NCBI RefSeq assembly: GCF_027158205.1
Contig: NZ_JAPVLU010000034.1
Location: forward strand, 1 to 64,000
Reading direction: 5' to 3'
Length of the DNA: 64,000 nt
From: Streptomyces sp. H39-S7
GTDB taxonomy: Bacteria > Actinomycetota > Actinomycetes > Streptomycetales > Streptomycetaceae
Position numbers and translations under genes: made by a program
Shown: one piece after another, positions 1 to 8,255 of the stretch
Numbering within the stretch: position 1 is the stretch's first letter
Layout: each line of letters opens with the position of its first letter
Notes under the pieces: generated by a model
Told to the model about the DNA's origin: nothing
Database searches by the model: none
Seen by the model: the letters and a program-made list of their open reading frames with translations, nothing else

Positions 1-1057
1 CGCCCCGGGTGCCCGTGCGGAGCACTGGGTGCATGCGGGAGCGGGCCTCCGGCACTGCCTCCAGCAGACCCGCGCCGACCAGCGTTTCGAGGACTTCCTC
101 GGCGTCCTCGGCGTCCTCGGCGGGAAACGCCTTTCCGGACGCGAACGCCGGGGACAACGCCGGCGGCGGGGAGAGGCCGCGGCCGCGGCCCGCCGGCAGC
201 ATCGCGAGGCCGGGGGGGGCGGGCGGGGCGGACAGGTCGTCGCCGCGCAGCACCGCGAGCTCCAGCTGCTGCAGGGCGGGCCCGGGGTCGACGCCCAGCT
301 CGGTCTGCAGGTACTCCTTGACCACCCGGTACTCGCTCAGCGCCTCGGCCCGCCGACCGGTCCGGTGCAGCGCCTCGACGAGCTGCGCCCAGAAGTGCTC
401 GTGCGCCGGGTGGGAACGGGCCTCGGGCCACAGTTCGGCGAGCACCTGGCGACATCGGCCCAGCGCGAGCTCGATGTCGAAGACCCGTTCCAGGGTGCGC
501 AGCCGCTCCTCGGTCAGCCGCGGTACGACCTCGCGCCGCAGGGTGTCGGAGTCGATGTTGACGAGCAGGGGCCCGTGCCACAGGGACAGCGCGGCCCGCA
601 GGGTGCGCAGTTCACCGTCGGGATCCGGGTCCGCCTCCGCGCTCCTGAGCAGCTCGCGGAAGGCGATCAGGTCGAGCGTCATGGCGTCGGCGGCGATCCG
701 GTAGCCGCCGGGGACGGCCTCGATCAGGTTGCCCGCGATGCCGTACTTGGCGAAGAGCTGCCGCAGCCGCTGCACGCACGTGTGCAGGGCCGCCTTCGCG
801 GTGACGGGCCGCTCCTCGCCCCACACGACCCGCTGCAGGAAGTCCACCGACACCACGGAGTTCGGATGCAGGAGCAGCGCGGCCAGGAGATTGGCGGGTT
901 TGGACGGCTGCAGCACGATGACATCCCGGCCGTCGGTTATTCCGACAGGGCCCAGCAAGAGGAATCGCGGATAGGTCTCCCGAGAACTCGTTGCAGGGCT
1001 CGTTCCCAGTCTCCAGTCCTGTTCTTCCCCGATGTCGACAGATTGCTCTCTACGCAT
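1..1057 (-). CDS. SARP-family transcriptional activator, 3' end outside window
   Basis: The reading frame opens at ATG 1057 (preceded by GGAGCGGG) and runs off the left edge, giving at least 352 residues. After a short tail, an OmpR-like winged-helix domain starts near residue 37 (RFLLLGPVGI, then VSVDFLQRVVWGEE). It is followed by a bacterial transcriptional activation domain (BTAD) with the usual ...EALSEYRVVKEYLQTELG helix and the GVDPGPALQQLE end. SARPs bind direct heptad repeats and activate secondary-metabolism genes. There is no NB-ARC ATPase directly after the BTAD. Instead a proline/alanine linker leads to a stretch (EEVLETLVGAGLLEAVPEAR then MHPVLR) that resembles the winged-helix found after NB-ARC in AfsR proteins. 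Family is certain; target genes are unknown and probably lie left of the window. Confidence 0.9.
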   Translation of the reverse strand, partial: MRREQSVDIGEEQDWRLGTSPATSSRETYPRFLLLGPVGITDGRDVIVLQPSKPANLLAALLLHPNSVVSVDFLQRVVWGEERPVTAKAALHTCVQRLRQLFAKYGIAGNLIEAVPGGYRIAADAMTLDLIAFRELLRSAEADPDPDGELRTLRAALSLWHGPLLVNIDSDTLRREVVPRLTEERLRTLERVFDIELALGRCRQVLAELWPEARSHPAHEHFWAQLVEALHRTGRRAEALSEYRVVKEYLQTELGVDPGPALQQLELAVLRGDDLSAPPAPPGLAMLPAGRGRGLSPPPALSPAFASGKAFPAEDAEDAEEVLETLVGAGLLEAVPEARSRMHPVLRTGTRG

Positions 1058-1130
1058 TTCCGCCCGCTCCCAACTGATGCCCGAGAAAGTATCAGCGCCG
1101 AGAACAGGCCACAAGGGAGCAGGGATGCGG

Positions 1131-1165
1131 GTAGGGGGCCCCTATAAATAATCGGAGCCCCCTAC
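1131..1165. terminator. Inverted repeat between MDR gene and SARP gene
   Basis: A perfect 9-bp inverted repeat, GTAGGGGGC (1131-1139) and GCCCCCTAC (1157-1165), encloses a 17-nt AT-rich loop containing TATAAATAAT. It lies 66 nt after the stop of the leftward oxidoreductase gene and 74 nt before the SARP start. It could be a terminator for the first or an operator at the SARP promoter. No T-run follows, so the operator reading is equally possible. Confidence 0.5.
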
Positions 1166-1230
1166 TCACTTACCCTCGGAATTCCTAAGGGTTGACGTGC
1201 GACGTGAATGCGTTTCCGGCCGCTTACCCC

Positions 1231-2199
1231 TTATGCGAGGTGCAGGGTGAGCTTGCCCCGGGTGCGGCCCCGTTCGCCGCGGCGGTGCGCCTCGGCGGCC
1301 TCCGCCAGCGGGAGGACGGCCTCGACCTCGACGCCGATCCCGCCCTTGTCGATCAGTTCGGCGATCGTGGCCAGCGACTCCCCGTCGGGCTCGACGAGGT
1401 AGGCCGAGGCCCGCACCCCGCGCTCGCGCGCCTCCTCCACCAGTGCGGGCGAGACACCGGACGGGACGGCGACGAGGATGCCGCCGGGGCGCAGCGTGGC
1501 CAGCGAGCGGGTGCTCGTACGGTCGTGCTCGTCACCGATCAGGTCGAGGACGACATCGACGTCGCGCACCACGTCCTCGAAGCGGACCGCGGTGTAGTCG
1601 ACCACTTCGTCGGCCCCCAGTGCGCGCAGCCAGGCGTGCTTGGGGGCCGAGGCGGTGCCGATGACGTGCGCGCCCAGGTGCCGGGCGAACTGCACCGCGA
1701 AGTGTCCCACTCCGCCCGCCGCGCCGTGGATCAGCACCCGCTGACCTGCCCTGACGCCGGCGGTGACGGTCAGGGCCTGCCAGGCGGTCAGGGCGGCGAG
1801 GGGTACCGCGGCGGCGTGGTCGTGGTCGAGCGTGGCGGGCTTGCGGGCGAAGTGCCGGGCCGGGGCGGTCACGTACTCCGCGTACGCGCCCGCCTCACGG
1901 GGGAACAGCGGCATCCCGTACACCTCGTCGCCGACCTCCAGCGTGTGCACGCCGAAGCCCACCTGCTCCACCACGCCCGAGACGTCCCAGCCCAGGACGA
2001 ACGGCGGCGCGCCGAGCGCGCCGGCCATGCCGCCGCCCTCCCGGGTCTTCCAGTCCACCGGGTTGACCCCGGCGGCGTGCACCCGCACCAGCACCTCGTG
2101 CGGCACCGGCTCCGGGCGCGGCAGCTCGGTGAGCCGCAGCACCTCGGGGCCGCCGAAAGCGTCCTGGGTGATCGCGCGCATGGTCGGCTTCTCGTTCAT
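1231..2199 (-). CDS. NADP-dependent MDR-family quinone/alcohol oxidoreductase
   Basis: A 322-residue medium-chain dehydrogenase/reductase of the zinc-independent quinone oxidoreductase type. The N-terminal GroES-like domain has AGVNPVDWKTREG and a WDVSGVVEQVG turn. The nucleotide-binding loop HGAAGGVGHFAVQFA sits near residue 160, and the C-terminus is the typical ...RTRGKLTLHLA. The structural and catalytic zinc cysteines of true alcohol dehydrogenases are absent. The gene diverges from an HxlR regulator whose family usually responds to electrophiles or aldehydes and often controls exactly this sort of reductase, so a role in quinone or reactive-carbonyl detoxification is inferred. Substrate is unknown. 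Confidence 0.93.
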   Translation of the reverse strand: MNEKPTMRAITQDAFGGPEVLRLTELPRPEPVPHEVLVRVHAAGVNPVDWKTREGGGMAGALGAPPFVLGWDVSGVVEQVGFGVHTLEVGDEVYGMPLFPREAGAYAEYVTAPARHFARKPATLDHDHAAAVPLAALTAWQALTVTAGVRAGQRVLIHGAAGGVGHFAVQFARHLGAHVIGTASAPKHAWLRALGADEVVDYTAVRFEDVVRDVDVVLDLIGDEHDRTSTRSLATLRPGGILVAVPSGVSPALVEEARERGVRASAYLVEPDGESLATIAELIDKGGIGVEVEAVLPLAEAAEAHRRGERGRTRGKLTLHLA

Positions 2200-2279
2200 C
2201 TGGTGGCTCCTGGCGAGGGTGGTGGGCCGGCGCGCACAAGGCGCCGACCGGTGATCGTTATGCGGTGGACGCTACCCAC

Positions 2280-2312
2280 CAGGTAGTGGTTACCTGCAAG
2301 GGCCATTACTAT
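2280..2312. promoter_or_regulatory. Divergent promoter with palindromic operator (HxlR candidate site)
   Basis: CAGGTA (2280-2285) and TACCTG (2291-2296) form a perfect 6-bp inverted repeat around GTGGT. For the rightward gene a -10-like TACTAT lies at 2307-2312, putting the palindrome over its -35. For the leftward oxidoreductase a TTGCAG -35 (2293-2298 on the opposite strand) places the palindrome in the spacer. One repressor bound here could shut both promoters, the usual HxlR layout. Confidence 0.5.
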
Positions 2313-2399
2313 CTTTTGGAAAGCATCACAGGTGGGAGCCGTGCTGGGCAGTGCGCCCGGCGTGTCGCCCACGTCCCGCACCAGGAAAAGGCAGTCACC

Positions 2400-2780
2400 A
2401 TGACCATCGCGTGCACGACAGGCAACCACGCACAGCACGACGTCTACGCCGCGCTGTGCCCGTGCCGCGACGTGCTGGACCTGCTGGCCAACAAGTGGAC
2501 GGCGCTGGCGATCGGCGCGATGGAGGAGGGGCCGCAGCGCTTCGGCGCGCTGCAGCGCCGGCTGCAGGGCATCAGCCCCAAGGTCCTGACGAGCACCCTG
2601 CGGCGCCTGGAGGACGGCGGGTTCGTCGACCGCACCGTCTACCCGGCCGTTCCGCTGCACGTGGAGTACGAGCTGACGGAGCTGGGCCGCGGCGTCGCCG
2701 TACCGCTCGGCGTGCTGCGCGCGTGGGTGGAGACCCACCTGGACACCGTCAGGCCGGACGCACCGGCCGGCTGTTCCTGA
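2400..2780 (+). CDS. HxlR-family winged-helix transcriptional regulator
   Basis: A 126-residue HxlR regulator starting at ATG 2400 behind GGAAAAGG; longer readings upstream lack family similarity. The Cys-containing N-terminal CPCRDVLDLLANKW segment is the HxlR hallmark (a redox- or electrophile-sensing cysteine in characterised members). The winged helix follows (RFGALQRRLQGISPKVLTST then LRRLEDGGFVDRT), then the VEYELTELGRG wing. It probably represses itself and the divergent MDR oxidoreductase. Its 3' end overlaps the 3' end of the convergent AfsR-like gene by 32 bp, so the two transcripts share antisense sequence. Confidence 0.93.
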   Translation: MTIACTTGNHAQHDVYAALCPCRDVLDLLANKWTALAIGAMEEGPQRFGALQRRLQGISPKVLTSTLRRLEDGGFVDRTVYPAVPLHVEYELTELGRGVAVPLGVLRAWVETHLDTVRPDAPAGCS

Positions 2781-5700
2781 GCGCCGTGGACACCGGGCCT
2801 GCTCCCGCCGCCGGCCGCGGGTCCGGATCGGTCCGCAGGGCCGCCTCCGGACCCAGCTCCGCGCCCCGCCGGAACGCGCCGGTGAACGCCTCCTCGCCCA
2901 GCGCCGCCCGCGCCGACCTCGTGACGCGGTCCACGTCACCACGCTCGGCGGCGGGCAGCGGCGCACCCGCCGCCGTCCGGGCGGCGTCCGCCGCGCCGAG
3001 CAGCCGGGCCGCGTGACCGGGGCGGCCTGCCAGCGCCTCGGTTCCCGCCAGCCCCTCCAGCGCCAGCGCGACCGCCCGCGGATCACCGACGAGCCGGGCG
3101 ATGGCCAGCCCCTCGGTGTGCAGGGTCCGGGCGGCCGCCTCGTCGCCGCGCAGTTCCGCCACGAAGCCCAGTTCGGCGAGGACGAACGCGTTGCCCGCCT
3201 CCGAGGAGACCGCGGAGTACCACTCCCGGATCCGGCGGAACAGGGCCTCTGCGGTGGCCAGATCGCCCTGCCTGCGCGCGCCCAGGGCGAGACCCATCGA
3301 GGCGTGGACCTCGCCGAACTTGAAGCCGTGTTCGACGGCGAGCCGCCGCGCCCGCTCGTGCAGGTCCTGCGCCCGGTCCGCGTCACCCGTCAGCAGGGCG
3401 ATCCTGCCCAGTCCCGACAGCTGGTAGGAGATCTCCGCGGAGAGCCCCAGCTCCTCCGCCATCCGCAGGCCGTCCTCCAGCAGGCGGGCCGCCGCCGCGT
3501 AGTCGCCGTGGACCTCGGCGAGGGCGGCGAGCGGGGAGACGCCGCGCAACCGGCCCCACCGGTCGCCGAGTTCGCCGAACAGCGCCGCGCTCCGCTCCCC
3601 GTCGCGCCGCAGCCCCGCCATGTCGCCGCGGATCAGCCGGTGCGTCGCCCGCAGTCCGAGCGCCGCGGCGATGCCCCACCGGTCCTGCTCCGCGCGGAAT
3701 CCGGTCAGCGCCCGGTCGGTGAGTTCCTCGCTGGCGGCCAGGTCCCCGGCGTTGAAGAGGGCGTAGGCGTGGAACCACCGGGCTTCGGCCCGGCGGACCG
3801 GGTCGGTGATCCCCTCGTAGCCGGCGAGCGGTGTCCGCTCCCCCGTCAGCAGGGCGAACCCGGCGTGCAGGGCGCTGACTTCGGCCCGCAGCGCGGCCGA
3901 CCCGGAACCGGGACCCCCGGCCGAGAGCGCCGCGTGCAGCGATCGACGGGCCTCGCCGAGGCGGCCGCGCAGCAGCCAGTACCAGGACAGTGCGGCGGTC
4001 AGGCGCAGCGCCTCGTCGGCCGTCCCCTGCCGCAGCGCGGTGGCGAGGGCGGCTCGCAGGTTGCCGGTCTCCGCGTCGAGCCGGCGCAGCCAACGCCCCT
4101 GGTCGGGCCCGCGCAGGTGCGGCCGGGCCCGCTCGGCGAGGTCGGTGTGGTACGCCAGGTGCCGGTGCCGTACGGGATCGAGGTCGGCCATCTCTTGGAG
4201 GCGCTCGGTGCCGTAGGCGGCGATGGATTCGAGCAGCCGGTAGCGCGGACCGGCCGGTTCCCGCTCCGGAGACATGACGACGAGGGACCGTGCCACCAGC
4301 CGTACCAGCAGGTCGAGCACTTCCTCCGCCCGTACCCCGTCGCCGGAGCAGACCGCCTCGGCGGCCTGGAGCGTGCAGCCGTCGGTGTGCGCGGCCAGCC
4401 GGCGCAGCACGACGCGCTCGGGGGCGGTCAGCAGCTCCCAGCTCCACTCGATCACGGCCCGCAGCGTGCGCTGGCGCGGCGGGGCACCCCGGTGGCCACC
4501 GGTCAGGACGCGGAAGCGGTCGTCCAACCGGTCCGCCAGCTGGTGCACCCCGAGCGCCCGCACGCGGGTCGCCGCCAGCTCCAGGGCGAGCGGAATGCCG
4601 TCCAGCCGACGGCAGATGACCTCGACGGCGGCGGCGTTGGAGGCGTCGAGGGCGAAGCCGGGTGCCGCGGCCGCGGCGCGGGCGGTGAAGAGCCGTACCG
4701 CCTCGGTGGGACGGAGCGGTTCGACGCTCCGCAGCGTCTCGCCGGCCAGCCCCAGCGGCTCCTGGCTGGTGGCCAGCACGCGCAGGCCGGGCGCGGTGCG
4801 CAGCAGTCGTTCCGTCAGCTCGGCGACCGCCTCGATCACCGGCTCGCAGTTGTCCAGCACCAGCAGGACGGTGCGATCGCGCAGGGCCGCCGCGAGCCGG
4901 TCGGCGGGGCCGGCGTGCGGGACGGCGGGGCCGGGGCTGCCGGGCGGGGGGCCCGTGGCCGCGTCGTCGCGCAGGCCCAGCGTGGTGGCGATCGACTCGG
5001 CGAGCTCCGTGCCGGAAGCACTCCCGGCTCCCGGTGCGTGCCGCCCGGCGAGTTCGACGATCCACACACCGTCGGGAAAAGCGTCGGCGACGCGGGCGGC
5101 GGTCTCGACCGCGAGGCGCGTCTTGCCGACTCCGCCGGGCCCGGTGAGCGTCACCAGGCGCCCGGCCGTGAGCAGGGCGGCCGCGCCGGTCACCGACTCC
5201 TCCCTGCCGACGAGCTCGGTGAGCGGAGCGGGCAGGTTCGTGCGCGGGCCCGCGCCGAACGCGCTGACGGCCCGCGGCGCCGCGTCCAGCTCCGGGGCGC
5301 GGGTGAGGATCGACTGATGGAGCGCGACCAGGCCGGGCTCCGGGTCGAGACCGAGATCCACGGCGAGGCGGTCGCGCAGGTCGCGGTACGAGGCGAGGGC
5401 CTCGCCCTGCCGCCCCGCCCGGTACAGGGCCCGCAACTGCACCGCGCGCAGCCGCTCCCGCAGCGGATGCCGTCCGACGAGGGCGCCGAGTTCCGCGACG
5501 AGCGGACCGTGCTCGCCCAGGTCCAGCCGTGCCTCGGCCTGTTCCTCCAGCGCGGCCAGCCGCTGCTCCGCCAACTGCCCGGCCGTCGTACGGACGAACT
5601 CCTCGTCGGCGAAGTCCGCGTAGGCCGCAGGGCCACGCCACAGCCGCAGTGCCTCGGTCAGCAGGGCGGCCCGCGCCCGCGGATCGCCGGCGGCGGGCAC

Positions 5701-6018
5701 CCGCGCCAGGAGCGCCCGGAACCTGCCCGCGTCCACGTCGCTCTCGTCGACGCGCAGCAGATAGCCGGCCGGCTGGTGCACCACCAGGTCGCGGCCCACG
5801 ACGCGGCGCAGCTGGGAGACCTTCGCCTGGAGCGCGTTGGCGGGCCGGCCGGGCGGCCGGGCGCCCCACAGATCGTCGATGAGCCGGTCGGCGGAGACCG
5901 GCCGCCCCTCGTGCACCAGCAGGTCGGCCAGCAGCGCCCGGACCTTCAGCTCGGGCACCCGGACCGGATTCCCCTGGTCGTCCCATACGGCCAGTGGACC
6001 GAGCACCCCGAAACGCAT
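2749..6018 (-). CDS. Large AfsR-like SARP regulator with NB-ARC ATPase and TPR tail
   Basis: A 1089-residue regulator starting at ATG 6018. Domain order: OmpR-type winged helix (about 1-95, MRFGVLGPLAVWDDQG); BTAD (about 96-250, ending DLGLDPEPGLVALHQSIL); STAND/NB-ARC ATPase with Walker A GPGGVGKT near residue 291 and Walker B VLLVLDNCEPV near 385; winged helix; then a long TPR-like C-terminus rich in A/L/R helices. The shape is that of AfsR-type and other large SARP activators, which couple nucleotide binding to activation of secondary-metabolism or stress genes. It diverges from an SDR gene whose promoter carries four 11-bp-spaced repeats, so that gene is the likely direct target. The 3' end overlaps the HxlR gene. 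Confidence 0.93.
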   Translation of the reverse strand: MRFGVLGPLAVWDDQGNPVRVPELKVRALLADLLVHEGRPVSADRLIDDLWGARPPGRPANALQAKVSQLRRVVGRDLVVHQPAGYLLRVDESDVDAGRFRALLARVPAAGDPRARAALLTEALRLWRGPAAYADFADEEFVRTTAGQLAEQRLAALEEQAEARLDLGEHGPLVAELGALVGRHPLRERLRAVQLRALYRAGRQGEALASYRDLRDRLAVDLGLDPEPGLVALHQSILTRAPELDAAPRAVSAFGAGPRTNLPAPLTELVGREESVTGAAALLTAGRLVTLTGPGGVGKTRLAVETAARVADAFPDGVWIVELAGRHAPGAGSASGTELAESIATTLGLRDDAATGPPPGSPGPAVPHAGPADRLAAALRDRTVLLVLDNCEPVIEAVAELTERLLRTAPGLRVLATSQEPLGLAGETLRSVEPLRPTEAVRLFTARAAAAAPGFALDASNAAAVEVICRRLDGIPLALELAATRVRALGVHQLADRLDDRFRVLTGGHRGAPPRQRTLRAVIEWSWELLTAPERVVLRRLAAHTDGCTLQAAEAVCSGDGVRAEEVLDLLVRLVARSLVVMSPEREPAGPRYRLLESIAAYGTERLQEMADLDPVRHRHLAYHTDLAERARPHLRGPDQGRWLRRLDAETGNLRAALATALRQGTADEALRLTAALSWYWLLRGRLGEARRSLHAALSAGGPGSGSAALRAEVSALHAGFALLTGERTPLAGYEGITDPVRRAEARWFHAYALFNAGDLAASEELTDRALTGFRAEQDRWGIAAALGLRATHRLIRGDMAGLRRDGERSAALFGELGDRWGRLRGVSPLAALAEVHGDYAAAARLLEDGLRMAEELGLSAEISYQLSGLGRIALLTGDADRAQDLHERARRLAVEHGFKFGEVHASMGLALGARRQGDLATAEALFRRIREWYSAVSSEAGNAFVLAELGFVAELRGDEAAARTLHTEGLAIARLVGDPRAVALALEGLAGTEALAGRPGHAARLLGAADAARTAAGAPLPAAERGDVDRVTRSARAALGEEAFTGAFRRGAELGPEAALRTDPDPRPAAGAGPVSTALRNSRPVRPA

Positions 6019-6054
6019 GCCGCGACCCTAGCCCAGCGCCTCCGGGAACCGGCA

Positions 6055-6107
6055 TCAGCGGACCCGCAGCGAACCCTCAGCGGATCATCAGCGGCGCTCC
6101 GCACAGT
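6055..6107 (+). promoter_or_regulatory. SARP-type direct repeats in the SDR promoter
   Basis: Four heptad-like repeats recur at exact 11-bp spacing: TCAGCGGA at 6055, GCAGCGAA at 6066, TCAGCGGA at 6077, TCAGCGGC at 6088. The last is followed 7 nt later by a weak -10 (CACAGT, 6102-6107). SARP activators bind heptad direct repeats spaced one helical turn apart, about 8 bp upstream of the -10, so layout and orientation fit activation of the rightward SDR gene. Confidence 0.65.
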
Positions 6108-6158
6108 GGTCGTCACCAGCCCGACGGGCACCGGTAACACCCCAAGGAGCAGCACCAC

Positions 6159-6923
6159 ATGAGCACGTACGCGGGCAAGAAGGCCGTCATCACCGGTGGC
6201 AGCATGGGAATGGGTCTGGCCATCGCCAAGCGCCTCGTCGAGGGCAGCGCGGAGGTCCTGGTGACGGGGCGCAACGAACGCAATCTGGCGCAGGCGCGGA
6301 CCGAGCTCGGCCCGGGGGCGCACGTGGTGCGCTCCGACACGGCCGATGCCGCGGACATCGCCGCGCTGGCCGCGACCGTCGGGAAGACGCTCGGGCACGT
6401 CGACCATCTCTTCGTCAACGCGGGCATCGCGGAGCTGGCGCCGGTCGAGTCCACCACCGAGGAGTCCTACGACCGCCAGTTCGCCGTCAACACCCGGGGC
6501 GCGTTCTTCACGGTGCAGCGGCTGATCCCGCTGCTGCGCGAGGGCGGCTCGATCGTCTTCACCACCTCCGTCGCCGACTCCACCGGCTCTGCCGGCATGG
6601 CGGCCTACTCGGGTTCGAAGTCCGCCCTGTGGTCCTTCGCCCAGGTGCTCGCCACCGAACTCGTCGGGCGGGGCATCCGGGTCAACGCCGTCAGCCCCGG
6701 CTTCATCGACACCCCGACCGCCGGCAGCACCGGCCTGTCCGCCGAGGAGCGGGCGGCGTTCCACGCGCTCGGCGACGCCGTCACGCCGATGCGGCGGCAC
6801 GGCACCTCCGACGAAGTCGCCCGTGCGGCCCTGTTCCTGGCCGTCGACGCGACGTTCACCACCGGCGTGAAGCTGCCGGTCGACGGCGGTCTCGGCCAGC
6901 ACGTGGCCGTCCCGCAGGCGTAG
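6159..6923 (+). CDS. Short-chain dehydrogenase/reductase (SDR)
   Basis: A 254-residue classical SDR starting at ATG 6159 with AAGGAG upstream. The cofactor loop is [11 protein letters not shown] near residue 13 (TGxxxGxG type). NAG appears as VNAGIAE near residue 88, the catalytic Ser in [10 protein letters not shown], Tyr/Lys in [11 protein letters not shown], and the family PGFIDTPT and PVDGG ends are present. An Arg after the second strand (TGRNERN) suggests NADP(H). Its promoter carries SARP-type repeats, so it is probably controlled by the neighbouring AfsR-like activator. Substrate is not predictable. Confidence 0.93.
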   Translation: MSTYAGKKAVITGGSMGMGLAIAKRLVEGSAEVLVTGRNERNLAQARTELGPGAHVVRSDTADAADIAALAATVGKTLGHVDHLFVNAGIAELAPVESTTEESYDRQFAVNTRGAFFTVQRLIPLLREGGSIVFTTSVADSTGSAGMAAYSGSKSALWSFAQVLATELVGRGIRVNAVSPGFIDTPTAGSTGLSAEERAAFHALGDAVTPMRRHGTSDEVARAALFLAVDATFTTGVKLPVDGGLGQHVAVPQA

Positions 6924-6926
6924 CCC

Positions 6927-6971
6927 CCGCACCGCCGGACACCCGGGAAACCCGGGCGTCCGGCGGTGCGG
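6927..6971 (+). terminator. Strong hairpin terminator after the SDR gene
   Basis: Arms 6927-6947 and 6951-6971 pair over 21 bp with one mismatch (A41/C57 of the 6900s) and an AAA loop. It begins 3 nt after the SDR stop. No long T-run follows, as is common for actinobacterial terminators. Confidence 0.75.
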
Positions 6972-7041
6972 ATTGCGCCATCCGGAATGCCCTCACGGCG
7001 CGGGACACATCAGCGGCGTGGAACGGGACATACGTACAGGT

Positions 7042-7398
7042 ATGAGTCTTCCCAACGCAGAGCGACACGAGAAGGAAATGGTAGGCACCAGGTCACTGGC
7101 CGACGTCGAGCGGGCCCACCGCGCCCTGGAGCGTGTCGGGGCGGGGCCGGCCCAGCAGACGCAGCTCTCCCGGGGCGCGCTGACGGGCTACGTGTGGGCA
7201 CTGGGGCGAGGCGACCAGGCCCCGATCACCGGCGCCTCGTGCGAGGGCACGCCGGACCTGCCCCTGCTGACGGCCGAGGTGGACGCCGCGGTGGTGCAGC
7301 TGGCGGACGCCGCCCAGCGCACGACCCCGCGCGACTTCATCCAGGGGGTGCACGACGCGCTGGCGTGGATCTGCGGGCAGAGCGACATGCGGCCCTGA
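7042..7398 (+). CDS. Hypothetical protein, 118 aa
   Basis: An open frame with strong third-position GC. ATG 7042 is preferred; an upstream extension to 6973 would overlap the SDR terminator region, and ATG 7078 has a purine-rich GAGAAGGAA too close to it. The protein is helical and acidic-basic mixed (SLADVERAHRALERVGAG, then FIQGVHDALAWICGQSD), with no signal peptide, membrane segment or recognised motif. It stands alone between a terminator and leftward genes. Function unknown. Confidence 0.6.
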   Translation: MSLPNAERHEKEMVGTRSLADVERAHRALERVGAGPAQQTQLSRGALTGYVWALGRGDQAPITGASCEGTPDLPLLTAEVDAAVVQLADAAQRTTPRDFIQGVHDALAWICGQSDMRP

Positions 7399-7416
7399 CC
7401 CGGGCCCCTTCGTCCC

Positions 7417-7540
7417 TCAGGCGCGGGTGACCTCGACGGGCCGTTCCTTGATGCCGCTGACGAAGTCGGAGCGCACCGGTGGGACGTCGCCGGTGCGGCG
7501 GACGCTCGCGACACACGGCAGTCCGCGCTCCGCCTGGCGA
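7417..7540 (-). pseudogene. C-terminal remnant of an unidentified gene
   Basis: Directly after the stop of the chain-length-determinant-like gene, another leftward frame shows about 37 codons with almost perfect GC at third positions (GLPCVASVRRTGDVPP, then SDFVSGIKERPVEVTRA, then TGA at 7417). There is no start codon at its left end that would make a gene. It reads as the tail of a deleted or frameshifted gene. I do not recognise the family. Confidence 0.35.
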
Positions 7541-8191
7541 TCAGACCAGCGACCCGGCCGTCTCCGCCGCCCGGACCGGCTCGGGCACCGGCCGCGGGCG
7601 GCGCCGGGCATCGACGAACCAGGCGACCGAGACGCTCAGCGCCAGAGCGAGCAGCCCGGTGACGACCACGGGCTTCGTACTCCTCTTGGCCTGGGTCAGC
7701 GGGTCGTTGGGTGGCAGGATCGTCGTCATGCGGATCATCGCGTTCGGGGCCACCGCCTGCTCGACCTGGAACTGCTTCAGCCGGTTCGCCGCGTAGGCCG
7801 TCAGAGCCTGACTTGACGTCAGGACGTGGCCCGGGTCGGTACCGGTGACGGTGAGCAGCAGCAGCGGCCCCTGTGCGTTGTCCGCCAGCATCGCCTGATA
7901 GGGACCGTCCACTCCCTGCGCCGCGAGTTCGGCGGCGGAGCCGTCGGAGTTCAGGCTGCGGGCGAGGCTGTCGGCCACGTTGGTGAGCGAGGCCTGGGTG
8001 CTCAGGAACGGATTCCCGTCGAAGTCACGTGCCGCCTGCTGCGAATTGAGCAGGGCCACCATGCTCTGCGACTGGTACGTGACCGGCGACTTCCAATAAG
8101 CCCCGGCTGTCAGCGCCAGGGTGAGCAGCAGTCCCGGCAGCGTGATGTACCAGCGCCGGCGCACGACCCGGCAGAGCTCGGCTAAATCCAC
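7541..8191 (-). CDS. Wzz/chain-length-determinant-like polysaccharide membrane protein
   Basis: 216 residues from GTG 8191, with GAGGAAGGA upstream. A membrane helix follows a basic N-terminus (RRRWYITLPGLLLTLALTAG, residues 11-30). Then come an extracytoplasmic domain and a second helix (VVVTGLLALALSVSVAWFV, about 176-194) followed by a short basic, proline-rich tail. This two-helix layout with the early PxxY/TYQSQS motif is that of Wzz/YveK-type co-polymerases that set chain length or scaffold export of polysaccharide. The usual cytoplasmic tyrosine kinase domain is absent. A methyltransferase gene lies just upstream, and a gene remnant downstream suggests the locus has lost parts. Confidence 0.75.
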   Translation of the reverse strand: MDLAELCRVVRRRWYITLPGLLLTLALTAGAYWKSPVTYQSQSMVALLNSQQAARDFDGNPFLSTQASLTNVADSLARSLNSDGSAAELAAQGVDGPYQAMLADNAQGPLLLLTVTGTDPGHVLTSSQALTAYAANRLKQFQVEQAVAPNAMIRMTTILPPNDPLTQAKRSTKPVVVTGLLALALSVSVAWFVDARRRPRPVPEPVRAAETAGSLV

Positions 8192-8255
8192 GGACTTCCT
8201 TCCTCGTGTCCCATCCGGCGAGCGCCGCGTGCCGAGTGCCGCGGGTCTGCCGCGG

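Noticed and set aside
3013-6162. Very long open frame on the + strand opposite the AfsR-like gene (and similar frames opposite most genes)
   Set aside because: High-GC DNA leaves long open antisense frames. These are low-complexity (Gln/Gly/Arg/Val), lack family motifs, and lie opposite genes with full domain signatures.
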